Of a stretch of DNA of 64,000 bases, positions 32,268-41,838 are shown piece after piece (position 1 is the stretch's first letter; every line of letters starts with the position of its first letter). The stretch is from Pseudomonas sp. PDM05. GTDB taxonomy: Bacteria; Pseudomonadota; Gammaproteobacteria; Pseudomonadales; Pseudomonadaceae. The notes under the pieces were generated by a model. It saw only the letters and a list, made by a program, of their open reading frames with translations. It had not been told where the DNA came from and did no database searches. Made by a program: the position numbers and the translations under genes. The stretch spans positions 124,001 through 188,000 of the forward strand of contig NZ_JACVAC010000010.1 of NCBI RefSeq assembly GCF_014851685.1, written 5' to 3'.

Positions 32268-34259
32268 TCAGCTATAGACCCGGCCAAGGAGCTGCCGATG
32301 GCTTTCAAACTGATCGAGCACGTCCCGGGTGATCTGTTCCTGAGCAAAGCCCATCAGGTCGTACTCCTGAGGCCCGTTGTGCAGGTACACCTCAGCGCGG
32401 TAGTAGCGGGTGCGCTCTTCTTCAGGCAAGTCGGTCGAGGCCGACGAGTAAGCATCCAGGCTCACTTCGTAGACAAACGGGTTGCCCTCTTCCATCTCGA
32501 TGCGCACACCAATGCAGCGCTTGGATTTGCCAAGCAAGGTCTGCACTTGCAAGCCCTGCTCACGCAATGCCACGGCGGCTTCTTCCAACGCCGGCGTTAC
32601 GTGCTTGTCCATGAAACGCTGCACCGTGCCCTGGCTCGGTTGCAGGTCCAGCGCGGTCAACCGCTCGCTGAAACCACGACGGCCACGCTCGGCCAATTGC
32701 GCCTGCTCCTGTTCGATGGCCACGTCCTGGCGCATGGCCTTGTGCAGACCGAACATAAAGAACACCAGCACCACCGAGAACGGCAGCCCCGCCAGCACCA
32801 CCATGGTTTGCATGGCTTCGAAGTTACCCGCGAACAACAGGCCGATGGTCACCAGAGTGATCACCGCCGACCAGAAGATCCGCAGCCAGTGCGGCGCATC
32901 TTCATCCACATTACCGCCTTTGCACGACAGGTTGGCCATCATCACCGCGCCGGAATCCGCCGGGGTCAGGAACAGCACAAAGCCCACAAAGATCGACACA
33001 CCGATGACGATTTTCGACGCCGGGTAATGCTCCAGCAGTTGGTAGATGGCCATCGACGGTTGTTCCAGCGCCGTCTTGCCCAACTCCACCGCACCGTGGT
33101 TCAGCACCAGGTCCAGCGCCGAGTTGCCAAAGATCGACAGCCACGCCAGGGTGAAGCCCAGCGGGATCAACAGCACGCCCGCCACCAGTTCACGCACCGA
33201 GCGACCACGGGAAATGCGCGCGATGAACATGCCTACGAACGGCGCCCAGGAAATCCACCAGGCCCAGTAGAACAGGGTCCACAGCCCCATCCAGCGTTCG
33301 GTCTTGTCGGCGTCGCCTTCGTACACGTAGAGGTCGAAGGTTTTCAGCACCAGGCCGTTCATGTAGTCGCCGATGTTCTGCACGAAGCCGTTGAGCAGGT
33401 GCAGGGTCGGGCCGAACAGCAGCACAAAGATCAGCAAGCCGCTGAACAGCACGATATTGAGGTTGGACAAGCGGCGAATGCCGTTCTCCACACCCGACAC
33501 GGCAGCGATGGTCGCCACGGTGCTCATCACGATGATCACGATCAGCAGGTTGGTGTTGTTGTGCGCCATGCCGAACAGGTTTTCCAAACCGGACGACACT
33601 TGCATCGCACCAATCCCCAGGTTGGTCACCAGGCCCAGCAGCGTCACGAACATGCCGAAACCGTCCACCGCGTGACCGGCCGCGCCCTTCACCCAACGCT
33701 CGCCGACCAGCGGGTACAGCGCCGAACGCAAGGCCAGCGGCTGGTTATGGCGATACGCGAAGTACGCCACGGCCAGGCCGACCAAGGCGTAGATCGCCCA
33801 ACCGTGCAAGCCCCAGTGCAGGAAGGTCAATTGCAGCGCCTGGCGTGCAGCCATGTTGCTGGCGGCCGCGCCTTCAGGCGGGTTGAAGTAGTGGTCCAGC
33901 GGCTCCGAGGCGCCGAAGTACAGCAGCGAGATGCCGATACCCGACGAGAACAGCATGCCGGCCCAGGCGCCGTAGCTGAAGTCCGGGGTGTCGTCCTTAC
34001 TGCCCAGTTTCAATTTGCCGTAGGAAGAAAACGCCAGGCCCACCACAAACACCAGGTAGGCGGCGATGACCACCATGTAATACCAGCCGAAGCTTTTCGA
34101 CAGCCAGGCTTGTGCGACGCCGAGCATGCGCCCGGCCTCCTGCGGGGCGATGATCAGGATGGCAGTCAACAACAGAATCAACGCGGTGGAGGTGTAGAAC
34201 ACCCAACCGTTGACCCGCACCTTTTCCGGCGGGGTCTTTATAAGAGAGGCAGAACTCAT
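32268..34259 (-). CDS. betT: BCCT choline transporter BetT
   Basis: A 663-residue betaine/choline/carnitine transporter. Twelve hydrophobic segments fill about residues 15-510, with the family motif region WAWWISWAPFVGMFIARISRG and GMLFSSGIGISLLYFG. A C-terminal cytoplasmic tail of about 140 residues, as in osmoregulated BetT proteins, follows. I chose ATG 34259; 20 further codons upstream are open but GGAG and homologue length support this start. Divergent from betIBA with the BetI operator between. Confidence 0.88.
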   Translation of the reverse strand: MSSASLIKTPPEKVRVNGWVFYTSTALILLLTAILIIAPQEAGRMLGVAQAWLSKSFGWYYMVVIAAYLVFVVGLAFSSYGKLKLGSKDDTPDFSYGAWAGMLFSSGIGISLLYFGASEPLDHYFNPPEGAAASNMAARQALQLTFLHWGLHGWAIYALVGLAVAYFAYRHNQPLALRSALYPLVGERWVKGAAGHAVDGFGMFVTLLGLVTNLGIGAMQVSSGLENLFGMAHNNTNLLIVIIVMSTVATIAAVSGVENGIRRLSNLNIVLFSGLLIFVLLFGPTLHLLNGFVQNIGDYMNGLVLKTFDLYVYEGDADKTERWMGLWTLFYWAWWISWAPFVGMFIARISRGRSVRELVAGVLLIPLGFTLAWLSIFGNSALDLVLNHGAVELGKTALEQPSMAIYQLLEHYPASKIVIGVSIFVGFVLFLTPADSGAVMMANLSCKGGNVDEDAPHWLRIFWSAVITLVTIGLLFAGNFEAMQTMVVLAGLPFSVVLVFFMFGLHKAMRQDVAIEQEQAQLAERGRRGFSERLTALDLQPSQGTVQRFMDKHVTPALEEAAVALREQGLQVQTLLGKSKRCIGVRIEMEEGNPFVYEVSLDAYSSASTDLPEEERTRYYRAEVYLHNGPQEYDLMGFAQEQITRDVLDQFESHRQLLGRVYS

Positions 34260-34492
34260 GGCGCAGATGCTCCGGGCAGTGCGAAAGAGAAACACAAGGC
34301 AGCGGTTATCCCGGGACATCGCTTTATGGGCAGGCGACGGACGGGTGTTATAAAGACACCCCGAAAACCCTTGGCCCCCTACCGGACAGGTAGACAGGGC
34401 GTTTCAAGGGTTTTTGCAGGTGTCATTTGTCGCGGCTCTCAGGCAGGAAACTTCTGTAGGCAGCGACCATTTGTCGCAGATCTTATTCTTTG

Positions 34493-34525
34493 TTGATTGA
34501 ACGTTCAATCAAAACAAAATAGACT
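34493..34525 (+). promoter_or_regulatory. BetI operator overlapping the betIBA promoter
   Basis: Positions 34493-34512 are a perfect 20-base palindrome (TTGATTGAACGTTCAATCAA). TTGAAC (34497-34502) and TAGACT (34520-34525), 17 bases apart, make a good sigma-70 promoter reading into betI, so a repressor on the palindrome would cover the -35 box. The rest of the 34260-34582 gap shows nothing else clear. Confidence 0.75.
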
Positions 34526-34582
34526 GGCCATCAAGCCGACGGACGTTTATCGCCAGTCGGCAGGCCTAAGGAGAGGTGCTAC

Positions 34583-35176
34583 ATGCCCAAGGTCGGTATG
34601 CAACCCATACGCCGCCAGCAATTGATCGAAGCCACCTTGACGGCCATCGATCAGGTCGGGATGGGAGATGCCAGCATTGCGCTGATCGCCCGTTTGGCCG
34701 GCGTCTCGAACGGCATCATCAGTCACTACTTCAAGGACAAGAACGGCCTTATTGCAGCGACGATGCGCTACTTGATGAACGCGCTGATCGACAACGTCCA
34801 CGAACGCAGGCTCGCGCTGACGGACGACAGCCCACGGGCACACCTTCAGGTGATCATCGAGGGCAACTTCGACGCCAGCCAGGTCAACGGCCCGGCAATG
34901 AAAACCTGGTTGGCCTTCTGGGCCACCAGCATGCATCACCCGTCATTGCACAGGTTGCAGCGGATCAACGATCAACGTCTGTATTCCAACCTGTGCTGCC
35001 AGTTCCGCCGAGTGCTGCCGCTGCCGCACGCACGCAAAGCAGCCCGAGGCCTGGCGGCCCTGATCGACGGTTTGTGGTTGCGCGGCGCCCTGTCGGGAGA
35101 CGCTTTCGACACGGCGCAGGCGCAACGGATCGCTTACGAATACATGGATTTCCAATTGGCCAAGCAGGTGAGTTAG
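34583..35176 (+). CDS. betI: TetR-type choline-responsive repressor BetI
   Basis: A 197-residue repressor. The helix-turn-helix is GDASIALIARLAGVSNGIIS followed by HYFKDKNGL; the N-terminus MPKVGMQPIRRQQLIEATL is typical of BetI. AAGGAGAG precedes the start. It is first in the operon with betB and betA and lies next to its own palindromic operator. Confidence 0.93.
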   Translation: MPKVGMQPIRRQQLIEATLTAIDQVGMGDASIALIARLAGVSNGIISHYFKDKNGLIAATMRYLMNALIDNVHERRLALTDDSPRAHLQVIIEGNFDASQVNGPAMKTWLAFWATSMHHPSLHRLQRINDQRLYSNLCCQFRRVLPLPHARKAARGLAALIDGLWLRGALSGDAFDTAQAQRIAYEYMDFQLAKQVS

Positions 35177-35267
35177 AGCACACATAGACGCTCAACCCCT
35201 GAACGCTGCCGCACCGGCCTACGGTGCGGTGGTCAACGCCAACCACTTATGCACTTGCGAGGACTTT

Positions 35268-36740
35268 ATGGCCCGTTTCGAACTGCAAAAACTCTACATT
35301 GACGGCGGCTACAGCGACGCTGGCAGCGATGCCACCTTCGAAGCCATCAACCCGGCTAACGGTGAAGTTCTCGCCCAAGTGCAACGCGCGACGAAAGACG
35401 ACGTTGAACGTGCCGTGGTCAGCGCCGAAAAAGGCCAGAAAATCTGGGCCGCGATGACCGCCATGGAGCGTTCGCGCATCCTGCGTCGTGCCGTCGACAT
35501 CCTGCGCGAGCGCAACGACGAACTGGCGGCCCTGGAAACCCTGGACACTGGTAAAGCGTTCTCCGAAACCAAGTACGTCGACATCGTCACCGGCGCCGAC
35601 GTGCTGGAATACTACGCAGGCCTGGTGCCCGCCATCGAAGGCGAGCAGATCCCGCTGCGCGACACTTCCTTCGTCTACACCCGCCGCGAGCCGCTGGGCG
35701 TGGTGGCGGGTATCGGCGCGTGGAACTACCCGATCCAGATCGCCCTGTGGAAATCCGCACCGGCCCTGGCCGCCGGTAACGCGATGATCTTCAAGCCAAG
35801 CGAAGTCACCTCGCTGACCACCCTGAAACTGGCCGAGATCTACACCGAAGCCGGCGTTCCAGCGGGCGTGTTCAACGTATTGACCGGCAGCGGCCGTGAA
35901 GTCGGCACCTGGCTGACCGAGCACCCGCGCATCGAAAAAATCTCGTTCACCGGCGGCACCGACACCGGCAAGAAAGTCATGGCCAGCGCGTCGAGCTCCT
36001 CGCTCAAAGACGTGACCATGGAACTGGGCGGCAAGTCCCCGCTGATCATCTTTGACGACGCCGACCTCGACCGCGCCGCCGACACCGCGATGATGGCCAA
36101 CTTCTACAGCTCCGGTCAGGTGTGCACCAACGGCACCCGCGTGTTCGTGCCCAAGCACCTGCAAGCGGCGTTCGAAGCCAAGATCGTCGAGCGTGTCGCG
36201 CGCATTCGCGTCGGCAACCCGGAAGACGAAAACACCAACTTCGGCCCACTGGTCAGCTTTGCCCACATGGAAAGCGTGCTGGGCTACATCGCCAAGGGCA
36301 AAGAGCAAGGCGCACGCCTGCTGTGCGGCGGCGAGCGCCTGACCGACGGCGACTTCGCCAAAGGCGCCTTCGTGGCCCCGACCGTGTTCACCGACTGCAC
36401 CGACGAAATGACCATCGTCCGTGAAGAAATCTTCGGCCCAGTGATGAGCATCCTCACCTACGAGACCGAAGAAGAAGTGATCCGCCGCGCCAACGACACC
36501 GACTTCGGCCTGGCCGCCGGCCTGGTGACCAAGGACCTGAACCGCGCCCACCGCGTGATTCATCAGCTGGAAGCGGGTATCTGCTGGATCAACGCCTGGG
36601 GCGAGTCCGACGCGAAGATGCCGGTTGGCGGCTACAAGCAATCCGGTGTGGGCCGTGAGAACGGCATCAGCTCGCTGAACAACTTCACCCGCATCAAATC
36701 GGTACAGGTCGAGCTGGGCGATTACGCATCAGTGTTCTGA
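35268..36740 (+). CDS. betB: Betaine aldehyde dehydrogenase BetB
   Basis: A 490-residue NAD(P)-dependent aldehyde dehydrogenase making glycine betaine. The catalytic cysteine is Cys286 (GQVCTNGTR), the same number as in the P. aeruginosa enzyme, and the general base is in MELGGKSP. GIGAWNYPIQIALWK and FTGGTDTGKKV are the cofactor motifs. Start ATG 35268 follows GAGGA; the frame is open 13 codons further upstream. Confidence 0.95.
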   Translation: MARFELQKLYIDGGYSDAGSDATFEAINPANGEVLAQVQRATKDDVERAVVSAEKGQKIWAAMTAMERSRILRRAVDILRERNDELAALETLDTGKAFSETKYVDIVTGADVLEYYAGLVPAIEGEQIPLRDTSFVYTRREPLGVVAGIGAWNYPIQIALWKSAPALAAGNAMIFKPSEVTSLTTLKLAEIYTEAGVPAGVFNVLTGSGREVGTWLTEHPRIEKISFTGGTDTGKKVMASASSSSLKDVTMELGGKSPLIIFDDADLDRAADTAMMANFYSSGQVCTNGTRVFVPKHLQAAFEAKIVERVARIRVGNPEDENTNFGPLVSFAHMESVLGYIAKGKEQGARLLCGGERLTDGDFAKGAFVAPTVFTDCTDEMTIVREEIFGPVMSILTYETEEEVIRRANDTDFGLAAGLVTKDLNRAHRVIHQLEAGICWINAWGESDAKMPVGGYKQSGVGRENGISSLNNFTRIKSVQVELGDYASVF

Positions 36741-36750
36741 TGAGCCTCAA

Positions 36751-36857
36751 GCGGCAAGCTTCAAGCTGCAAGTAAAAGCAGTTTGGCTTGCCGTACCTCC
36801 CCGATACACCGCTCGCTGCCCTTTCTTGCAGCTTGAAGCTAAGAGCTTGCAGCTCTC
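36751..36857. repeat. Inverted repeat between betB and betA, same family as at 44111-44321
   Basis: Left arm AGCGGCAAGCTTCAAGCTGC plus AAG and, about 70 bases on, a right arm CTTGCAGCTTGAAGCT with a further TTGCAGCT. It is an intergenic palindromic repeat unlike the REP doublets; the same words recur before dbpA. Confidence 0.75.
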
Positions 36858-36869
36858 AAGGAGCCCCCC

Positions 36870-38573
36870 ATGACTCAAGAATACGACTACATCATTGTTG
36901 GCGCAGGTTCTGCGGGCAACACACTAGCGACCCGTCTGACCGAAGACGAAGGCGTCACCGTCCTGCTGCTGGAAGCCGGCGGCCCGGACTACCGTTTCGA
37001 TTTCCGTACGCAGATGCCAGCCGCGCTGGCGTTCCCACTGCAAGGCCGCCGCTACAACTGGGCCTACGAAACCGATCCAGAGCCACACATGGATGGCCGC
37101 CGCATGGAATGTGGTCGCGGCAAGGGCCTGGGCGGTTCTTCCCTGATCAACGGCATGTGCTACATCCGTGGCAACGCCATGGACTACGACAACTGGGCGA
37201 AGCTGCCGGGCCTGGAAGACTGGACCTACCTCGACTGCCTGCCGTATTTCCGCAAGGCCGAAACCCGCGACATCGGTCCTAACGACTGGCACGGCGGCGA
37301 TGGCCCGGTCAGCGTGACCACGCCAAAGGCCGGCAACAACCCGCTGTTCCACGCCATGGTCGAAGCCGGCGTGCAGGCCGGTTACCCGCGTACCGAAGAC
37401 TTGAACGGCTACCAGCAAGAAGGCTTTGGCCCGATGGACCGTACCGTCACGCCTAAAGGCCGTCGCGCCAGCACCGCACGCGGTTACCTGGACACCGCCA
37501 AGAAGCGTTCGACGCTGACCATCGTCACCCACGCCCTCACCGACAAAGTGTTGTTCGAAGGCAAGCGTGCGGTCGGCGTGCGTTACCTGATCGGTGCCGC
37601 CGAAGAGCGCGTCGAAGCCCGCGCCCGTAAGGAAGTGCTGGTGTGCAGCGGTGCAATCGCTTCGCCGCAACTGCTGCAACGCTCCGGTGTCGGCCCGGCC
37701 AAACTGCTGGAAAGCCTCGACATCCCGGTGGTCCACGACCTGCCCGGCGTCGGCGAGAACCTGCAGGACCACCTTGAGCTGTACCTGCAATACGCGTGCA
37801 CCCAACCCGTGTCGCTGTACCCGTCGCTGCTCTGGTACAACCAGCCGGCGATCGGTGCCGAGTGGCTGTTCAACGGCACCGGCATCGGCGCCAGCAACCA
37901 GTTCGAAGCAGGCGGGTTTATCCGTACCCGTGAAGAATTCGAGTGGCCGAACATCCAGTACCACTTCCTGCCGGTGGCGATTAACTACAACGGCAGCAAC
38001 GGTGTGAAAGAGCACGGTTTCCAGGCGCACATGGGGTCCATGCGTTCGCCGAGCCGTGGGCGCATCCAGCTGAAGTCGAAGAACCCGCGCGACTACCCGA
38101 GCATCCTCTTCAACTACATGGCCACCGAACAGGACTGGCAGGAATTCCGCGACGGCATTCGCCTGACCCGTGAAATCATGCAACAGCCGGCCCTGGACCC
38201 GTACCGTGGCCGCGAAATCAGCCCGGGTATCGACGTGCAAACCGATGAACAGCTCGACAAGTTCATCCGCGAGCACGCCGAGACTGCGTTCCACCCGTCC
38301 TGCTCGTGCAAGATGGGCACCGACGAGATGGCAGTCGTGGACGGCGAAGGCCGTGTACACGGCATGCAAGGTCTGCGTGTGGTGGATGCGTCGATCATGC
38401 CGATCATCACCACTGGCAACCTGAACGCGCCGACGATCATGATCGCCGAGAAAATCGCCGACAAGATCCGTGGCCGCCAGCCGCTGCCACGCAGCACTGC
38501 CGACTACTACGTGGCCGGCGATGCCCCAGTGCGTGGCAAGCCGCTGCGTGAAGTGGGCCCTACCGCGCAGTAA
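36870..38573 (+). CDS. betA: Choline dehydrogenase BetA
   Basis: A 567-residue FAD-dependent GMC oxidoreductase that oxidises choline to betaine aldehyde at the membrane. FAD-binding motif DYIIVGAGSAGNTLATRL at the N-terminus, GMC signatures GRGKGLGGSSLINGM and SGAIASPQLLQRSGVG, and the C-terminal catalytic region AETAFHPSCSCKMG and GNLNAPTIMIAEK are all present. Preceded by an AAGGAG site within the end of the inverted repeat region. Confidence 0.94.
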   Translation: MTQEYDYIIVGAGSAGNTLATRLTEDEGVTVLLLEAGGPDYRFDFRTQMPAALAFPLQGRRYNWAYETDPEPHMDGRRMECGRGKGLGGSSLINGMCYIRGNAMDYDNWAKLPGLEDWTYLDCLPYFRKAETRDIGPNDWHGGDGPVSVTTPKAGNNPLFHAMVEAGVQAGYPRTEDLNGYQQEGFGPMDRTVTPKGRRASTARGYLDTAKKRSTLTIVTHALTDKVLFEGKRAVGVRYLIGAAEERVEARARKEVLVCSGAIASPQLLQRSGVGPAKLLESLDIPVVHDLPGVGENLQDHLELYLQYACTQPVSLYPSLLWYNQPAIGAEWLFNGTGIGASNQFEAGGFIRTREEFEWPNIQYHFLPVAINYNGSNGVKEHGFQAHMGSMRSPSRGRIQLKSKNPRDYPSILFNYMATEQDWQEFRDGIRLTREIMQQPALDPYRGREISPGIDVQTDEQLDKFIREHAETAFHPSCSCKMGTDEMAVVDGEGRVHGMQGLRVVDASIMPIITTGNLNAPTIMIAEKIADKIRGRQPLPRSTADYYVAGDAPVRGKPLREVGPTAQ

Positions 38574-38594
38574 CTGAGACACCGCGTCGCCTGT

Positions 38595-38676
38595 ATCGCA
38601 GGCAAGCCAGCTCCCACAGTTGACCGAGTTCGTCTAAATAACTCGATCACCTGTGGGAGCCGGGCTTGCCCGCGAT
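38595..38676. repeat. REP doublet after betA, mixed arms, reversed configuration
   Basis: The left unit is of the CTGGCTTGCCTGCGAT type, the right of the CGGGCTTGCCCGCGAT type with an extra C (GAGCCGGGC). TGTGGG ends face inward. Confidence 0.85.
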
Positions 38677-38788
38677 GAGGCCCGACCAGACACCACAAAA
38701 CCACCCGCCTACACTTTCCTTGATCAGCTCCCAGCCCAGGCCTACTCTGTCCGCCTGCCCGCGACGAGCCGCCCACAAGGAAGGCCCC

Positions 38789-40231
38789 ATGTTCGATAAA
38801 CACTCCCTCCTCAAACAGCACTTCAGTGCCCTGCGCTCCTGCGCCGAATTCTTCTCCCTGCGCTACGTGCGCGAATCCGGCCACTACCTGGCCGTGCGCA
38901 AGAACGTCGCCGAACCGCCGCACCTGAACCACGACGAGGGCGCCATGCTCACCGTGCGCGTCAACGGTGTGGAAGCCTACGCCGCGACCCACGACATTTC
39001 CCTCGCCGGCCTGCAAGCCGCCCTTGAGCGCGCCGAACAGCAAGCCCGGCAGATCGCTGCCCACGCCCTGCTCGACCTGCGCGACCAGCCGGTGTCCAGC
39101 GACGTGGCCGACTACCTGTCGCCCGATCTCGAGCAAGCCTTCCCGTCCTTGAGCGACTGCTACCAACTGCTCGGCGATGAATCCGCTGCGGTGCCCAAAG
39201 ACGAGCGCCTGGTGAACTGGGAAGTCAGCCTGGGCCTGACCCACGTCGAGCAGATCTACCTCAACACTGCCGGTGCCGAACTGCGCCAGGCCCAACGCTT
39301 CGTGTTCCCCGGCGTCAACGTCACCGCCTACGACGGCCACGACAGCCAGACCCGCACCCTGGGCGGCAGCAACTTCGGCCAGCAAGGCGGCTTTGGCGTG
39401 ATCAGCCGCTTCGGCCTGGTCGGCGCCGCGCCGCGCGTTGCCGATGAAGCCCTGCAACTGCTGCTCGCGCCAAATACGCCCAATGGCCTGCGCGACCTGC
39501 TGTTGATGCCCGACCAGATGATTTTGCAAATCCACGAATCCATCGGCCACCCACTGGAACTGGACCGCATCCTTGGCGACGAGCGCAATTACGCCGGCAC
39601 CAGTTTTGTGAAGGCCAGCGACTTCGGCCATCTGCAATACGGCTCACCGCTGCTCAACGTGACCTTCGACCCGCAGATCCCCGAGCAACTCGCCAGCTAC
39701 GGCCATGACGACGACGGCACCGCCGCCAGCAAGCAATTCCTGATCCGCGAAGGGTTGTTGCTCAAGCCGCTGGGCGGTGCGTTGTCGCAATTCCGTGCGG
39801 GCATGCAAGGCGTGGCCAACAGCCGCGCCAGCAGCTGGAACCGCGCGCCCATCGACCGCATGGCCAACCTGAATATCGAGGCGGGTGACAAGAGCCTGTC
39901 GCAGATGATTGGCGGCATCGAAAACGGCATCCTGATGTCGACCAACCGTTCATGGTCCATCGACGATGCGCGCAACAAATTCCAGTTCGGCTGCGAATGG
40001 GGCCAACTGATCGAAAACGGCGAGCTCAAGGGCGTGGTGAAAAACCCCAACTACCGGGCAATTTCCGCGCAGTTTTGGCGCAACCTCAGCGCCGTCGGCG
40101 ATGCCAGCACCTTCAAGGTGTTGGGTACGCCGAACTGCGGCAAAGGCGAACCCAACCAGGTGATCCGCGTCGGCCATGCGTCGCCGGCCTGTGTGTTCAG
40201 TGATGTCGATGTATTTGGGGGAGATGCCTGA
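38789..40231 (+). CDS. TldD-like zinc metallopeptidase subunit
   Basis: A 480-residue TldD/PmbA-family protein. HESIGH at 249-254 is the HExxxH zinc motif and Cys450 (PNCGKGEP) is placed like the third zinc ligand of TldD, so this is the catalytic subunit. AAGGAAGG precedes ATG 38789. The stop overlaps the next start by one base (TGATG), and the partner is TldE-like, so they should form a heterodimeric protease. Canonical tldD ends with a GVGQP-type motif that is missing here, so this is a divergent second pair. Substrate unknown. Confidence 0.8.
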   Translation: MFDKHSLLKQHFSALRSCAEFFSLRYVRESGHYLAVRKNVAEPPHLNHDEGAMLTVRVNGVEAYAATHDISLAGLQAALERAEQQARQIAAHALLDLRDQPVSSDVADYLSPDLEQAFPSLSDCYQLLGDESAAVPKDERLVNWEVSLGLTHVEQIYLNTAGAELRQAQRFVFPGVNVTAYDGHDSQTRTLGGSNFGQQGGFGVISRFGLVGAAPRVADEALQLLLAPNTPNGLRDLLLMPDQMILQIHESIGHPLELDRILGDERNYAGTSFVKASDFGHLQYGSPLLNVTFDPQIPEQLASYGHDDDGTAASKQFLIREGLLLKPLGGALSQFRAGMQGVANSRASSWNRAPIDRMANLNIEAGDKSLSQMIGGIENGILMSTNRSWSIDDARNKFQFGCEWGQLIENGELKGVVKNPNYRAISAQFWRNLSAVGDASTFKVLGTPNCGKGEPNQVIRVGHASPACVFSDVDVFGGDA

Positions 40232-41547
40232 TGAACGACTTCAAGGCACTGGTGCAATGGCTCAAGCAGGCCATCACCGACAACGAACAGTTTCATTTGG
40301 GCTACGCCGCCGAAGCGTCCGAGTTCGTACGTTTCAACCACGCCAAGGTGCGCCAGGCCGGGCAGGTGCAGCAGGCCAGCGTCACGCTCAAGCTGATCAA
40401 CGCTGACCGCCACGCCGACCTGAACATCACCCTCGCCGGTGCACCCCAACTGGACCGCCAGCGCCTCGCCGATGGCTTGCAACAGTTGCGCGAAACCCTG
40501 CCGCTGCTGCCGCCAGACCCGTACCTGCTGCTGAACCACAACGCCTGGCAAAGCCGCAACGAACAGGTACAGCCATTGCCAGCGCTGGCCCAGGTGCTGG
40601 ACGACATCAGCCGCGCCGCCGACGGCGTGGACCTGGTTGGCTTCTACGCCGCCGGCCCGATCAGCCGTGGTTTTGCCAGCTCTTCGGGGGCGTTCGGCTG
40701 GCACAAGGCCAATAGCTTCAACTTCGACTTCAGCCTGTTTCACGCCAATGGCGAAGCGGTGAAAGCCAGCTACGCCGGGCACACCTGGGACAGCAAAGCG
40801 TTTGCCGCACGCTTGCAACAGGCCCGCGAGCAACTCGAGTTCCTTGGCCGCCCACTGCACAAGCTGGCACCGGGGCAGTACCGCGCCTACCTCGCTCCGG
40901 CGGCCATGGAAGAAATCATCAGCATCATCACTTGGGGCGGTTTTTCCGCCCAGGCCATTGCCAGCAAAAGCAGTTCGCTGCAAAAACTGTATGCCGGGGA
41001 ACAATCCCTGAGCCCGCTGGTGACGGTGGATGAGCGCATCAGCGGCTCCCTGAGCGAAGCGTTTTCCAGCGAAGGCTATCCGCGGGGCGATGTCACGCTG
41101 ATCAACGCGGGCCAGGCCGCAGGCGAGCTGATCAACTCGCGCAGCGCCGCCGAGTACGGCCTGAGCACCAACGGCGCAAGCCGTGACGAAGCGCCGAGCG
41201 CCTTGCAGATGGCGGCGGGCAACCTAGCCCAGGCCGACATCCTCAAGAGGTTGGGCACCGGTTTGTACATCAGCAACCTGTGGTACTTGAACTACTCCGA
41301 CCTGCCGGCGGCGCGCCTGACCGGCATGACGCGCTTTGCGACGTTCTGGGTAGAGGACGGCGAGATCAAGGCGCCGGTGAGCACCATGCGCTTTGATGAC
41401 AGTGTGTACAGCTTGCTCGGTTCGCAGTTGGAAGCGCTGACGGCGGAGCGGGAGTTGCTGCTGTCGGCCAGTACTTATGGGCAACGCAATACCTCGTCCA
41501 ACCTGCTCCCGGGCGCCTTGGTCAAACGCCTGACCTTGACCCTCTAA
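40231..41547 (+). CDS. TldE/PmbA-like partner subunit
   Basis: A 438-residue TldD/PmbA-family protein without a HExxxH motif, as expected of the non-catalytic TldE subunit. It starts with the usual YAAEASEFVRFNHAKVRQAG region and has LAPAAMEEIISIITWGGFSA and WYLNYSDLPAARLTGMTRFA. Translation is coupled to the TldD-like gene. No small precursor peptide gene was found beside the pair, so a role in peptide maturation cannot be claimed. Confidence 0.8.
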   Translation: MNDFKALVQWLKQAITDNEQFHLGYAAEASEFVRFNHAKVRQAGQVQQASVTLKLINADRHADLNITLAGAPQLDRQRLADGLQQLRETLPLLPPDPYLLLNHNAWQSRNEQVQPLPALAQVLDDISRAADGVDLVGFYAAGPISRGFASSSGAFGWHKANSFNFDFSLFHANGEAVKASYAGHTWDSKAFAARLQQAREQLEFLGRPLHKLAPGQYRAYLAPAAMEEIISIITWGGFSAQAIASKSSSLQKLYAGEQSLSPLVTVDERISGSLSEAFSSEGYPRGDVTLINAGQAAGELINSRSAAEYGLSTNGASRDEAPSALQMAAGNLAQADILKRLGTGLYISNLWYLNYSDLPAARLTGMTRFATFWVEDGEIKAPVSTMRFDDSVYSLLGSQLEALTAERELLLSASTYGQRNTSSNLLPGALVKRLTLTL

Positions 41548-41580
41548 ACACAACACCCCCCCCTGTGGGGTGCGGGCTTG

Positions 41581-41670
41581 TGTGGGAGCGGGCTTGCTCG
41601 CGAATACGGTGGGTCAGTCAACTCATTCAGTGACTGACACACTGCTTTCGCGAGCAAGCCCGCTCCCACA
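41581..41670. repeat. REP doublet upstream of the rhlA-like gene
   Basis: Inverted pair of the CGGGCTTGCTCGCGAA type, TGTGGG ends outward. The remaining 170 bases to the next start show no clear promoter. Confidence 0.92.
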
Positions 41671-41838
41671 CCAACCCACTCTCACATTGCACTGTGCAGG
41701 TTTCTGATACCTCGCTTCGCACCTTCCTACCGCAAAATCCCATCTCGCACTTGTTCCCCCGTGCTCTGTTGTCCCCTGCAAAAAACCTCGCTATAACGGT
41801 TAGTGGCATACCGCCACCCACAGGAAGTGAGCGTTGAC

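Noticed and set aside
32298..34496. A 732-codon open frame on the plus strand opposite betT
   Set aside because: The product is rich in His, Gln and Arg without any motif; betT on the other strand is certain.
38574..38788. A short precursor peptide gene for the TldD/TldE pair
   Set aside because: The gap is mostly a REP doublet and a leader; no short open frame with a binding site was seen.
41700..41838. Quorum-sensing lux/rhl box upstream of the rhlA-like gene
   Set aside because: I looked for the CT-N12-AG type dyad and found no convincing match.
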